A stretch of 64,000 bases of DNA from Cheiracanthium punctorium (GCA_038373885.1 JAWZYV010012249.1:62001-126000), one strand, 5' to 3'. Shown: positions 34,336 to 46,460, numbered from the stretch's first letter. A program made the numbers and translations. The notes: generated from the letters alone by a model not told the origin.

Positions 34336-34954
34336 AAGCAAGCGAAAAGCCAAAATCTTATGCGCACTTTAGCCATCTCCCAGTGTTCAGTGTCTCATCC
34401 ACTCGGTCATTGGTCGGTTTTATGGAGATTTAATAGAATAATAATAACGAAAAACTAATATTATTAATATTTGTCGAAATAAACAAATCGTTTACAACAG
34501 TAAATATTAAGAAAAAATGTAAATCGTGGAAAAATCCAGGAAAACGATCATTTCATGCCTTGTTAAAAAGCCGCTTTTCTTGCAGGGTTTGAAATACATT
34601 ACAATGAAGCTCAGCGCACATTTTCTGTTTTCTGTGACCTTTCTTCCCCCTGCACTTTCTCTGATGTTAGCGACCTGTTAAATTTTCAGCAGGCCGAGCT
34701 GAATGTTCATGTTTTTCCTTGATTTGGAAAGAAAATTTAAAAATTTTAAGCAACTCCAGTACGTTATTTATATTTATTTATTTACTAGCTGAAGTACCTG
34801 TCCTTGACGGGTTAGTGAATGCAAATTTCCAAAAAGCAAGAACTTCCGTCAGCATTGTAGGAGTACACAGAATGGATGTAGTATGTTGCCAAAGTAAAGA
34901 AAGCGAAGTTATAATTTTTATGTATTGTTAAAATATTACAGGTTAGAGAGTCAC

Positions 34955-35935
34955 TAAGTAATATCATTTCATTCGCTTTAGTCGTAATTATGGGATGCGC
35001 GAACGAATTTTTACGCATATTGAAATAATTTTTGCAAAATCTCAAAATCTAATCAACATTTTTGAAAAATTTGAAGCCTAGAATTTAAGTTGAGTGGCAA
35101 CCTATCCTGTCACCCAATTTCGTTTCATTCCCTGCAGTCTTTATTTCATGAGGCTTGAACAAAATTTCAGCATTCTAAAACGATTTTTGCAGAATCTCAA
35201 AATGTGATCAAAATATTTTAAAAATTCAACGCCTATAAATTAAGATTAGCAACTACCTATCATATCACTAAATTTCGTTTTATTCGTATTAGTCGTTATT
35301 ACGTGATCTTTGAGGAAATAGAAACGTGTTTTGAGAGAATTTTCACAAAATCTCAAAATCTAATATAAATGTTTAAAAAATTGGACACCTATAGTTTATG
35401 CTGAGCAACCATCTATCATGTGACCCAATTTCATATCATTCGCTTTAGTCGTTATTACGTAATGCGGGAACAAAGATTCACTCAGTTTTAAACGATTTTC
35501 ACAAAATCTCGAAATCGGATCGATATTTTTTAATTAGATGCTTATAATTTAAGGTGAGTGGCCACCTATCATTTCACCAGATATCATTTTTTCACCTTTG
35601 CAGTTATTACGTGATGTTCAAACTCAAATTTACGCAGTTTGAAATGATTTTCGCAAAATCTCAAAATCTAATCAAGATTTTTTTTTAATTCGAAGCCTAT
35701 GTTTTAAGTTGAGTGAGCACCTATCATGACACCCAATTTCATATCATTCGCTTCAGTCGTTTTTACGTGATGCTTGAAGACAAATTTACGCAGATAGAAA
35801 GGATTTTCGCAAAATCTCAAAATCCAATCAAGATTTTTTAAAAATTGGACGCCTATGTTTTAAGTTGAGTGACCACCTATCTTGACACCCAATTTCATAT
35901 CATTCGCTTCTGTCGTTTTTACGTGATGCTTAAAC
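34955..35935 (+). repeat. Tandem array, seven units of about 155 bp
   Basis: The unit landmark GTCGTTATTACGTGATGC (with variants) occurs at 34981, 35137, 35293, 35448, 35601, 35756 and 35912, giving spacings of 156, 156, 155, 153, 155 and 156. A second landmark, AAAATCTCAAAATC, follows at similar spacing. The last two full units are the most alike, which suggests recent unequal exchange at that end. Confidence 0.9.
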
Positions 35936-35943
35936 AAAAAAAG

Positions 35944-36010
35944 CGTCACGGACAGAATGACAGAACGACAGAAGGACAACACGACAGAATGACGGAACGA
36001 CAGGACGGAA
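35944..36010 (+). repeat. GACAGAA/GACGGAA minisatellite
   Basis: Short units of the type GACAGAATGACAGAACGACA repeat irregularly next to the 155-bp array, at the junction to a T run. Confidence 0.7.
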
Positions 36011-36137
36011 TGACAGACAGACAAACTTTTTTTTGAGGGTCGCATCGGATTCCCGGGTTCTTGAAACGGCTAGAAATCGCAAAATTTTTGAATTCCAAGA
36101 AATGTACAGACAAAAGTCTAATTTTATTTATATAGAT

Positions 36138-36595
36138 TTATTTTATGTTTTCTTTTTTTTGAGGAGGAGGGGGGGGGGTGATATCTTAAATATTTTTAGA
36201 AAAATAATGTGGAACAAGATATTCAATAATTTGAGGAGCATGATTTCATTAACCAAAAGCTCGGCTATAAGTTATGTAAGTTTTTGAGCTGAAGACTAGT
36301 CAAGAAAAAAAAAGTGGGTTATATAAATTAGGTGAATTTACATATACTAATATGTACTAAAGAAAAATAATATTATGAGATGTTATCTCAGCTAAACTTT
36401 TAAGCGAATTTTTTTTATGCTGGTAAATGGAATTATAAGCACATCGTTATAAATAATAGCTGTGAAGAAACGTTACTTTTCCGTATTGCTCGGGAGCAAC
36501 GCTGTGAACAGGAGGTCATGAGGTGAATTTGTTGCTAAGTCTTTCTAATGCATGAAAAGCTACAAAGGTTAAAGGTATCGAAATACTGAGTTAGA
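36138..36595. other. AT-rich stretch with a G run
   Basis: A purine-rich GGAGGAGGGGGGGGGGTG run lies near 36162-36180. No gene or repeat is recognised. Confidence 0.4.
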
Positions 36596-36751
36596 TAGTG
36601 CCGCAACTAGAGTTTATGTCTCTCAGGCGAAACGTTAATTGAAATGCCCCCCTCCTATGGAACTGCGCCACCATCTATCTCATGGAACCATAACTGATTG
36701 CACTACGTCTGGGCACATGCCCCGCTTGCCCCCTCTAGCTGCAGCCCTGGC
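36596..36751 (-). mobile_element. CCGCAACTAGAG-ended MITE, copy 1
   Basis: The left end TGCCGCAACTAGAGTTTATG and the right end CCCTCTAGCTGCAGCCCTGG are inverted. The same ends and a shared interior phrase (AATCAGTTATG in reverse) occur at 36937-37105 and 52599-52754. Ends of CAG-GCCGCAACTAGAG type suggest a hAT-like MITE. Confidence 0.6.
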
Positions 36752-36936
36752 AGCAGATGTAAATCATGAAATCGCAGACCGTTTTTATATTCTCTTTGCG
36801 CCGCATTTGAATTCGCACAGTTTCTGCCAAGTGAAGTGAGTTGGGCAGGATCATGTATTGTCTCTTTGCTACTGACCTTCAAAAACCAAAATTAGGTTCA
36901 TTAAAATATAAATGAGAAACTGACTTCCGCCTATGA

Positions 36937-37105
36937 CAGGTCCGCAACTAAAGGTAGGGGCAAGCGAGGACGAGCACCGGGAAACGTGCTAAAGGGAATG
37001 CCAAAATCAGTTATGTTTCGTGTAATGGGGACGCGGCTCCACGGAAGGGGGCACACTAATTAAGGTTTGTCCCTGGTGACATAAACTCTAATTGCGGCAT
37101 TGCCT
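36937..37105 (+). mobile_element. CCGCAACTAGAG-ended MITE, copy 2
   Basis: It begins CAGGTCCGCAACTAAAGG and ends ACTCTAATTGCGGCATTGCC. The interior has AAAATCAGTTATGTTTCGTG and TAAGGTTTGTCCCTGGTGA, parallel to 52599-52754. It lies 185 bp from an inverted copy, so the pair could form a larger hairpin. Confidence 0.65.
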
Positions 37106-37596
37106 GTGAAAATGACCTCTTTTTTCCACTATTCAGAGCATCAGGTCCTTTTTTTCTAATGGTGTACTTTTAATTTCAAACAAGTTCAAAATCGCTGCTC
37201 CTTGATTTTTGCAGTCCTGGGAAATTATCTACCTTGCCCATTCTCCAGTCAGCCGTCGTCCCGTTGGGTTGAAAAGCATTTGTGATTGTTTTTCTTGATT
37301 TTTGTAGAATTTTTTTTTTTTTTTTTTTAGAATCTGGTAGTAAATGTGGATTATAAAGGCATGATCTGTGTTCAAAATCATAACTTGGCCCCTGACTTTT
37401 TAAACTAGGGGGCAAAATTTTACAACTGCAGGGCAATTGCCCCCCTCAGATTACGCCTATGAATAATTGTATGGTTTATGAGAAACCGAGAAAACCGTGG
37501 CTCGGTTTGTGGTCTAATGCCTCGATGTTTCATTATGTGACTCGGGTAGAGATGCAAGAACGTTCCGCTGCGTGCTGCACTCTCTGGAGGTGGATT
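37106..37596. other. Mixed repeat-rich stretch
   Basis: It contains a 19-T run (37310-37328) and an outward hAT-like end GCCCCCCTCAGATTACGCCTAT (reverse complement ATAGGCGTAATCTG, 37440-37459). No gene is seen. Confidence 0.4.
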
Positions 37597-37985
37597 GTAG
37601 AGATGAGTTCGGGCTCATTTTTTAAAGCCCGAGCTCGAGCGATATTATTTAGGTCGGATCCCGAGCCCGAGCTCTCAATTTCAGCTAATAGATAAATAAA
37701 TGTCAGTTACTTCATTGATAGAATATCCTAAATTTTGCCGTTTGTGCAAATTAAAGACAGAAATGATATCAAACTCTTAAAGCACTTTCTAATTCTTTAT
37801 ATTCAATAAATTTATCAACTTATAATAAATAGTTTATTTCTCCAATGAATCACTTTTTAAAATCTGTTTACAATGTTCAATAAAGGAGAAATTTCTCACG
37901 AGCCCGGCCCACCCAAGCCTGAACACAATCTTGAATTACAGACCCCGAGCCAGGTTCGGGCTCGCACTTGGGCTGAGCTCGTGGA
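37597..37985. repeat. GAGCCCGAGCTC-rich repeat
   Basis: GC-rich blocks flank an AT-rich centre. The left block (37597-37675) holds TTCGGGCTC, GCCCGAGCTCGAGCG and CCGAGCCCGAGCTC; the right block (37898-37985) holds CACGAGCCCGGCCCA and GGTTCGGGCTCGC. The mirrored words suggest a terminal-repeat element, hAT-like at best. No protein was recognised. Confidence 0.45.
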
Positions 37986-40249
37986 TACATAGTTTGAAAA
38001 GATCAGAGAGTTAAAATACCAGTATTTGTTTTGCTTTTCAAGTACATTTTTGTCAGAATAATTGCGTTTTATTTTAAATGCGACTAAAACACAATTTATC
38101 TTGCCATGTGTAGGTTGTATTCGTAACCTTAATTTGTTCTTCAGTACCAATTTCAGTGTATTCGGGAACATTAAAAATTCAAAGTAAAACAATTTTAATT
38201 TTATATAAATAATGAACTCTTTATTTGTTTCATTGCTGAAGAATTGCATTCCACACTGACAACATAGATTTCATCCCAAACCTAGGAAGTGCTTTAACAT
38301 TTAATTCAGTTCACTTGAGAAAAGTGGCAACTATTAATAGTTGTCCTTAAAATCAGCTAATACTGTAATCAACAAATATAGTAGATAATGTCCTAATTAT
38401 ATGTTCTAGCTAAACAATGGCTGAAATTTTGCTGCAGCGCACTTTAAAAATACTTAAACAATTTCGATGTGAAGAGACATTGAGCATCCTCAATAGTTTT
38501 AAAAATCTATATCCAAGCTTAGTTGTTAGGAATTACGAGAGGCTTAAAACCAGCTTTTCAGATGAGTGTTCTACCTTTGTTGTGTAAATTGATCAGTTCA
38601 ATAGATGTGCATTTCAATGTATTCGATAATGTTTACTTATCCTACTGCATTAGGCTTGGAATTTGTTTCAACTATTGCTAATTACAAGCCGGTGTAACGG
38701 TTACATTATTATTCAGTCAGTGGAAAACATGAGAGTATTTCCTTAGTAATTTGAAACTCACCGGAATATATGTTCACAGTTCACCATGAATTTTTTTAAA
38801 GTAAGTTATCAAGATGTGAGAGAAAAATATTACTACATTTTTATAAACAAGGTGCAAACATGTATTTACGCATGGCGTGCCATTTTAATTAATAATTTTC
38901 TTCTATTGGACAGCAGTAGTTTATACTATGATACAAAGACCCTCAAATATATATATGTAAATATATAAAAAAATTGTTAATTTTAGATATTTATTTTAAT
39001 CAGCATAAAATACTGATTGCCTTAACCATATTAACCTGCATTATTTTCAGAAACTATTTTGATATTTAACCATTATGGAATGCTCTGATAGAGCAATATT
39101 AAATACTTCTATTTGTTTTGAGACACAATTATTCATATTTTATAAAATATAGGCAGTTGCTTGAATGTAAATATAAGTATTGACATAAAGCATATGTGAA
39201 GGTAAAAAAATAAATATTAAGATTTCACTAATGATGTTGCCTTAACATACCGCTAACCCAAATGGATTAAAAGTACTTCTAAATTTTATCATAAGTATGT
39301 TAAAATATCAATTATGAAAAATAATTCATTCTTGATGTTGTCAGTTTTAAAAAATACCACGGTTCATTTTATATTTCAGTTTAGACAATGTTTCATTATT
39401 AATTATCTTAAATGTGATTTCCTTTATTTTTCTTTTGCTTCTACAATGGAATGCTGTTTAATTACAAGAAAAAAAGATAGAAGCATAAGTAAACATTTCA
39501 ATAGATATTATTATCAATTTTTGAATACGTTATTATACTTAACAGCTTTCTTTTTAATTTTTCCAATATTTTAGATAAAACAGTCCTTCAAACCATAAAC
39601 TCAAACTAGTTATTAGAGTTCATTTATATCAACTTTTTGTTTTGTCTTTTCACAAATTATATCACGATTTGACAAATTTCGTTTTGATTACTGGCTGTGT
39701 CAGTTCACGGGGAAAAAATGATTTTGGAAAACAATTTTCTGCTTCAGTTTTGTTAAAAAATAATAAATCAATGCTTTAAATTATTTGTCCTAATCTTATT
39801 TTTGTCGTTTAAAAAGTTTCCAAAATTGTAGTTTAGTGTAATAGATTGATTCTATTTCTCACCGTGAATTCATTACTTTTTGGAACTCATGTTTCTTTCT
39901 TTATGTTTTCCGAAATTTTTTTCGGAATAATTTTTTTCTTTCTTGGTAAAAATGTAGTTTCTAAGTTCAGAATTTTTACTTTCTGTTTATTTATTTATTT
40001 ATTTTGTTATGCTACATAACGTTTAGTGTATAAAATTAACTTAGATAACATATTTTTCTAATAAAAGTATTGAGTATGAAATTTTTATAGATATTTTAAG
40101 TAACAATGTATAACAGTTAGCCATAAGAAAATATCTTATTGCCAAATTTTTTTTACTGACATGAAATTGTCAGTAAATACCTTAATGCTATAATGTTTTT
40201 TACTGAAATGCGATTAAACTGAAGTAAGACAAGCACATTTAAGTACGCA
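37986..40249. other. AT-rich intergenic DNA, nothing recognised
   Basis: A long AT-rich stretch with (TTTA)n near 39984-40005. The 86-codon open frame at 39314-39574 is F/L/N-rich, as expected by chance in AT-rich DNA. Confidence 0.5.
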
Positions 40250-40660
40250 GAATTATGTAGTAAGGATGTGATAAGTTTCGGAACGCACTGTTTACGAACA
40301 CACCTGGATTAATTGGTATTTTGTTATGAGCTGTAATGAGAACATGTCCTGTACGAGGGAGCGAGTGCTGCACGTTTTTATATAATAGCTGAAAAACGAG
40401 CCTTCTAATTTTTGGGGAGCCAACGGTTGAGATTGGAAAGGGTAGCCGCCCTGTGATGGCTGGCGTGGAGTTATATATATATATTGTAATTGTGATCCTT
40501 CTTGTCAATGGACTTAAACCTATTGTAAATAAAATTTTCGTTGTTACTAGATACTGAAAGATTATGTTTTAATCTATGTTGGTGAACACCCATATCTTGA
40601 AGACTTTGAGGAAAGAACCAAATTTTATTGGCATACTCGGTAGGATTCGAGACTGGTGGA
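40250..40660 (+). mobile_element. Possible LTR with a tRNA-Ser-type primer-binding site
   Basis: GTAAATAAAATTTTCG (about 40525) offers a polyadenylation signal. At 40629 the sequence TGGCATACTCGGTAGGATTC begins, close to the complement of a eukaryotic tRNA-Ser 3' end (TGG, seven bases, then GGCAGGATTCGAACC-like). This fits an LTR retrotransposon 5' junction. The LTR's left border is not defined, no second LTR was found, and the sequence after it (to 41260) does not code for a recognisable gag. Confidence 0.3.
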
Positions 40661-42525
40661 TGGACAAGATTAATTTGGTGAGAGCTCCAATTATAGTGTG
40701 TATTTATAGTGCACTTTCCCATACTAGGACAAAATTTTTATAAGGGAAAAGAGAATAACGAGTAAAAGTAAAAATAATTTGTAATTTGAGTAGTTCCAGA
40801 GTAAACTAAGAATTTAAGTTATTTGGCGCAAGGGCTTATCAGTAGTCGAAGTTATTTTGTAGAGGGGCCAAGTTATTAGTTATTTAGTGAAAGGACGCAG
40901 TAGTGGTCCAAGTTTATTTAGTCTCAGCAATAGGCCAAGTTATTGAAAATCGCTTGTTAGAAAATCATTCTGTGGAATTGATTAAGATTTAAAAGTTTTG
41001 CCCTGTAGTTTTTTAAGTAGTAGTTATAAGATAATATTTGATTGTCATGGTGACTGAATAGGGATGTATGTTTATTGTTGGCTTAATTTATTGTTAATCG
41101 TTTGCAAGGCTTTATCAAAACGTCACAGGTTTTGCCAACAATACGAGATGTTGCTTAGATCATGAAGGAGAATTTGCGCAGAGCGCATGCGCGGTACTCC
41201 GCGAATTCGCTACGCACGTGATCTAGAAGATATATTTCTACACACCTAAAGTAAATAAATTAGATAGTAGCAACAATGGCATTAAAATTCCAAATTCTTT
41301 TAAAGAACCTGTAAGCTAATGTTCTATTTCTAGAGTATTTATATTTTTTTCTGATTTTTAGGAAATTAATAGGTATATTTCCTATTTAAGATCAAATTTT
41401 GTGTCAAAATCTATAGATATTACTTAGATTTCGCTTATCGTAAAGGTAATTAACAACCTTCGCAGATATTCTTATAAATATTTGCACTGTGAACATTCTC
41501 ATCTCATTCTCTCGGACATTCTCATCTCTGATGTCGGGTAAAACCAGGACCTTTCGATACTTTGGATATAATTTGATATCCTTAGGTTTTAATTCATGAT
41601 CGCTAGATTCAGTCTAGCATTTTTTTATGTACCGCGAGTTTCCGTTTCTCACTGCATCCAGAACCTAACTTTAGAACCTTAGTAGGAATGAGACCTACAA
41701 TGTGACAGGAGATGGTGACTATAGCTCGGGAACAATGATGTTATAGAATAATAGAACACAAAATACAGAAAATTTAAATTTACGAGATAAATTTATGAAT
41801 AGGATCATAAAAATTGTGGATGGGAAAATTCACCAATCATTTAAATCACTCCCAAGGAGGTGATGACAAAACGAAACGGTCCAATAGAAAAAAGGGGGAA
41901 AGTGAACAGGGGCTGAGACGTCTCAGACTGCAGAAAAGTGGACAGCAAAACAGAAGTTTTGCTCAATTGGAAGAAAGATACAATCATTCCTTCCCATATC
42001 TGCAGAGAATTCGGAGACGTTTTATGGAACACAGAGTTTTTCATCTCGTCAGCGAAAAATCGGCTTTGAAAGGATGACTGTGCCTTGAACGGACAAGCCG
42101 CATAGGCTTAGGAAAGCCCCAGATGATTGTTTGAGACCTGCCTAAGACAACGAGATGCCCGACGATCGCTGGAAAACTTGCCTCTAACGACGAAACGCCC
42201 GATTGGTGATGAAGACCCTCTTTAACAATGGTTTGGCCTGAATTGATACCAGAAAGCCGGCAATTGAAACAAAAGATGGAATGGTGATCGATATGGTGGT
42301 CGAAATGATGGAAGGGTGATGATAAGTCCCTAGTGCAAAAGTAGAGCATCGTTCTATATCCAAACCTATGATGCGGTATTGTGCTTTTATCTGAGTTTCT
42401 AATTTAAAGAAAAAGTGAACATTCTCGATCCATCTTCCATCATCGGGTAATTGATTATTAAATGTTACACTTAGCTTTCTTCACAGTAAATAGGTGTTGT
42501 TTGAAATTGTATATACAGGGTGAAT
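40661..42525. other. Unassigned stretch after the LTR-like junction
   Basis: The words CCAAGTTATT and GAAGTTATTT recur at 40840-40940. A GC-rich imperfect palindrome lies at about 41166-41212 (GCGCAGAGCGCATGCGCGG). The 87-codon frame at 41814-42077 is K/R/Q-rich (NRSFAQLEERYNHSF) and is not recognised. Confidence 0.35.
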
Positions 42526-42952
42526 CTGAACTCTTGGGCAAAACATTAAGGGGTGATAGGGCACACAATAAGGAATCGTAATCACATAGCAATCTGGGGT
42601 CGAAAACGCAGTTTTAACTTACCCGGTAATAATCACTTTGGGAAACGTATTGAAGTGTCCGTCTGATTTCTTAACCAAGTTTCATAAGCAATAGGCTCGT
42701 CGCCAAAAATTTCATCCATGAATTAAAATAGAATTTTTAAACTATTAATTTTAGTCTTCTGTTTTCGGAGAAAAGTACATTGGCTTCTGACGAACAATGG
42801 TCGGAAAGCACACTGTTGTTTCGGCACTTTTATCCTAAGTGATTATTAACAGCTACATGAAGACGACGTTGCCGACCCCACATTGCTATGTGATTCTGAT
42901 TCCTTATTATGTGCCCTGTCAAAGTTTTGCCCGAGAGTTTAGATTCACCCAG
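42526..42952. mobile_element. MITE with CAGGGTGAATC ends and TATA flanks
   Basis: The left end CAGGGTGAATCTGAACTCTT matches the reverse complement of the right end, CTGGGTGAATCTAAACTCTC, and similarity continues inward for about 85-130 bp on each arm (shared AATAAGGAATC and ATCACATAGCAAT). TATATA/TATATAT lies on both sides, consistent with a TA target duplication. It has no coding capacity and is probably Tc1/mariner-type. Confidence 0.75.
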
Positions 42953-44099
42953 TATATATTTATCCCATAAAGAATTTTTGAATAAGATTTAACAAAAAGT
43001 AAATTGGATAAAAGAATGAAGGGCTTTTTTAGGTACTCTTTTACGGAAATGTTATTAGGTGTGCAGTTTTGAAATGAATCGTGAACACCAAAATTAAGGA
43101 TTATTTTCCAAGGTAGGTGAGTCTGAGTAGTTGTGGGAATGCATTGTTAAATAAATCAGAGTAGAAAAACGTTATTAGAGGGGAAATTGTTTTTATTCTT
43201 TCTACGGCCTTTTACCATACCGGTGTGCCAATATCCTTATGTCTGAAGCTACTTGTCGTATACAATTCTCAAATTTATGCGTTCCGTCGTTCAACTCATA
43301 AAAGACAATTTAAAACTCTTTAGTCCGTTTCTTGTTCTGATTCAAGTTATAATTCAAGTGAATGTAATTTTGTGTCTCTTCTCGACAATACGAATTAAAA
43401 TTAATGGAAGTAAAGAAGTGCATAATATTCTTGCTTTAATTTTTCCCCCATAGGAATTAGTGAGCTCGTCGATGAAGTGTATGAAAAGTGAAAATCATAT
43501 TAAACATGATGTTGGACGTAGTTTATTCAAGTTAAAAACATTATGAAACAGCTAACATTAGGTATTATTTCTACTTAAGTTAACTAGGTATTATTTCTAC
43601 TTAATAAGGAAAAATAAATTTTAAGGATATCGTTTCAATGATGCTTTTCCTCTTTAGACTTTGCTGATATTTATTTCCTGCAAGTAAATGCATTTAGGCA
43701 GGAATGTTACCAAACTTATATTGAATTCTATTGCACCCCAATTGATATACAGAGGCTAAAGTACCTGGAACTGGGACGGAACTGGGTGTTAATGATTCCA
43801 TGTTGGGGGCAATGATGGCCGCAAATTGGTTGCCTCTCCACATATGGTCATCACGTTCGGAGACCTCCCCCCCTCTCCGAACATTAGTTAATGTGACAGT
43901 GCTGCACCGCTGGGGAAAAAAATAATGCAGTTTGATATTTACGTGAATGATATTTACGTGGTAATACAAGTTCCTTGTATAAGATTTATTAAAAAGAAAT
44001 TTTTAATAGCTGGCAAATAAATATTCATAAATTAATGAAAGCAAATATTTATTTACAATTATTCAACAGTGGATTTGTGTTGTGTTTTAGGGCAAACAT
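42953..44099. other. Intergenic DNA with an unassigned GC-richer patch
   Basis: The stretch at 43694-43919 is less AT-rich and on the minus strand reads open with HMWRGNQFAAIIAPNMESLT and PSSVPVPGTLASVYQLGCNR. No family is recognised; an unidentified repeat is as likely as an exon. Confidence 0.35.
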
Positions 44100-44285
44100 G
44101 CACGCGGGGTATCTGCCTAGGATGGGGGGTGCCTTGGTAGGAGGACTTGCTAAGAGGTTCTAACGAGTATTCACGTTACATCTGGAGAAAACCTACCAAA
44201 ACTCCAGACAGTTAGATAGACAGCCGCGCGATGGAACCCGAACACGGGACCTTCACACCTCGGCCGTCTACCATTCAAGAGTGGA
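44100..44285 (-). mobile_element. tRNA-derived SINE, family 1, copy F
   Basis: On the minus strand a good B box is present (reverse complement of GAACCCGAACACGGGACC, 44234-44251). It is followed by the family body (plus-strand ATTCACGTTACATCTGGAGA and ACTCCAGACAGTTAGATAGA). This is among the best-preserved copies. Confidence 0.75.
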
Positions 44286-45574
44286 AATTTGAAGGCTATT
44301 TTTCAGTAATTTTATCCTCTCTGGATTTTTCATGGCGCTCCTTTTCTGTCGGTAAATGCATTTATTTCATTTTAAACACAATTATCAGTTTAAAAAAAGA
44401 GCTTACAAATACATGGCATGCGTGCCATAAGCGTTCAAAATTATTTTAATGTAAAACAATTACTTTTAGAATGAAAGGAAATGACACAGTTCAGTTACTT
44501 CTACAAAGCTTTTAAATTCTAAAGTGTTAACAATTCTTCATAGATTTTTTTTAAAAGATGTCATTTTGAAAAAGAAAGTGTTACTTTCTTTAAAAAAAAC
44601 AATTAACAGCATTAAATATTTTGAAAATTAAACATACCTTTCTTCAGAAGTTGTATTTTACTCCCCAACAAGAGTGCCAAGATGATTAATGGTTAAAAGT
44701 TTCTTTTTTAATATTATCAAAACAATTTTAAAATTGGAAAAAATTTAAGGGAACAAATTTATTGCAAAATAATATATATATATATATATATGCATTTTTA
44801 ATCATAAATATAAGAAAACGGATAACTTTTAAAACAATAGAAAAAGGCAAAAATAATTTCATTTATTTTCGCCCAAATAATAAAATTTAAAGATTTGATG
44901 CTATTTTTAATTAAAGAATATTTAAAAGGATCTTGAAGCATCTGTCTTTGCGTCAAGATCAATGAAGATGTAACTTATGAACCACCTTTATCTGACAGGC
45001 GAGATTTCTATTGTCGTGGCTAACTTGAATTCATTAAAATTTCAAATTCATTGATTCATTTGCGATAGTAGCATAATAGAACTTTTGAGAGTGTAATTAT
45101 CAATGATTTTTATATGGTAGCGGCACTTTGAAGAAATTTTATGGTACTTAAGACGTGCAAAGCATTTTTCAAAAAATTATAAATTATGAGAAGACTTTCT
45201 TAATTTGTTAAAAATGTTTTATGCGTTTCTTTATTAGATATTTCTTTAAATACATAGTACGCAAAATCTACATGTAGAATTGTATGGGTCCTTTTTTGAA
45301 AGTTAAATCTTAACATGGGAAATTTTTATGATGGAACATGGGAAATTTTTAAAATTATAATTAAACACAGACCAAATATTAGCAAAAGTTACAGAGGGTG
45401 GAGTGTTGCCCTTCCTGGTCACAAAGATGCTACAAAAATAAGGGTAACAATCACGGGTATTAATAAAATTCAAAAGTTAATGATAAAATGATAATATATC
45501 ATATCAAATTGGATTGAATTAAGATAGCTTTTGACTTTTTAGATTTCTTTTTTTTACGTCTGTTCAACTTGTTT
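44286..45574. other. AT-rich intergenic DNA
   Basis: An AT dinucleotide run lies at 44771-44791. No gene or recognisable repeat is supported. Confidence 0.45.
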
Positions 45575-45895
45575 TACAGACAGACACTTTTGTTTTGCCA
45601 GAAGTCCAATTCTTCCTCTAATTTGGTTAACAAATCCGTAGTAATGGAAGCAATAGCCTTTTAATTCCATAATTGAACTCTGGCAAATCAATAGGCGGAA
45701 CGTCGATACGATCTTTTGAAAATCCCAACAAAAAAATCACAATGAGTTCTGTCAGGTGAAGGTGGTGGCCTGCAAAAAAGAGCTCTATCTTCTCGATCAT
45801 TATGACCAATCCAAAGAGCAGGGACTTCGACGTTCAATCACTGTCGTACAAAGAGTTTCCAATGGCAGAAGAGCCTCCATCTGGTTGCCAAATAA
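45575..45895 (-). pseudogene. Mariner/IS630-type transposase, C-terminal half, frameshifted
   Basis: Minus-strand reading gives IWQPDGGSSA (second Asp block), then in another frame LNVEVPALWIGHNDREDRAL and RPPPSPDRTHCDFF (third-acid block; family form RWPPRSPDLTPCDFF). The first frame returns with KDRIDVPPIDLPEF, and a third gives AIASITTDLLTKLEEELDFW, matching the C-terminal ...M---V--ELDYRLD block. The order and spacing are right for one protein with at least two frameshifts and a stop. The short open frames on both strands here are pieces of this remnant. Confidence 0.75.
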
Positions 45896-46079
45896 AATTT
45901 ACAATTCGCCTTCTTCTAATTAGGGAAAGAACCATTTTTTCAACCTATCTAGATAAACGCTCTATGATCAGGAATCGCATTTTGCGTATGTGTCGCTATA
46001 GTTGATACTAATTAAGTTTACCGGTAGGACATTCTTTTGAGAACAAATTGTATTATGAAATAAAATGCCCCGGATAGAG

Positions 46080-46370
46080 AGCTGGATCTCTTGCCAGAGC
46101 TGTAGACCATTTTGCCGTACAAGACGTTGCCCGGGGTGCACCACGAGGTGGTAGATCTACATTGCACTGTTGCAATTTTCCGTCTCATATCTGGCCATGA
46201 TTGCCTCCGCAAACATCTCTATCGCATAAATGTCACTTCGGACTCTCTTTGCCCTCTATGTGATCCTGGAAAGGACATGGACTTGCTTCATCTCCTCATA
46301 TGCCCTGCTCTTCCTCATGTTTCTATTTGGGAGCGTTATTGGGTGGCAAGAGCTGCCCTGAGTTCATAGA
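46080..46370 (+). pseudogene. 3' end of a LINE ORF2 with C-terminal zinc knuckle
   Basis: The frame contains TVAIFRLISGHDCLRKHLYR, followed by CPLCDPGKDMDLLHLLICP, a CX2CX9HX3C knuckle typical of the C-terminus of R1/Jockey-like reverse transcriptase proteins, and ends RYWVARAALSS before a stop. In the family this tail helps bind the element RNA during target-primed reverse transcription. All catalytic parts are missing, as expected of a 5'-truncated copy. Confidence 0.7.
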
Positions 46371-46460
46371 TGTACTGATGTCACTTTTGTCTTTTTGTTT
46401 TCTTTTTGTGATGTTCAGTTGTCTTATAACTTGCCATTGGAAATAAAAAATAAATAAAAT
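46371..46460 (+). mobile_element. LINE 3' untranslated tail
   Basis: After the stop, T-rich sequence leads to GGAAATAAAAAATAAATAAA (46439-46458), an A-rich tail. This completes a 5'-truncated LINE insertion covering about 46080-46458. Confidence 0.55.

Larger units (their letters stand above)
34784..36137. mobile_element. Element starting ACTAGCTGAAGTACC with a 155-bp tandem array
   Basis: The start ACTAGCTGAAGTACCTGTCC and the end TTTATTTATATAGAT (36123-36137) are typical of a widespread class of arthropod repeats. The body is a seven-unit tandem array (34981-35935), then a degenerate GACAGAACGACAGAAGGACA-type minisatellite (35944-36010) and a T run. No protein is encoded. The superfamily is left open. 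Confidence 0.55.

Noticed and set aside
34955..35935. CRISPR-like array
   Set aside because: Units are contiguous 155-bp tandem repeats without unique spacers, in a eukaryotic-type repeat element.
41150..41225. CpG-rich promoter-like patch near GCGCATGCGCGG
   Set aside because: It is short and isolated, with imperfect palindromy and no gene next to it.
41814..42349. Overlapping frames on both strands (87 and 102 codons) as a gene
   Set aside because: No recognisable domain. It may be part of a retroelement leader, but nothing supports a product.
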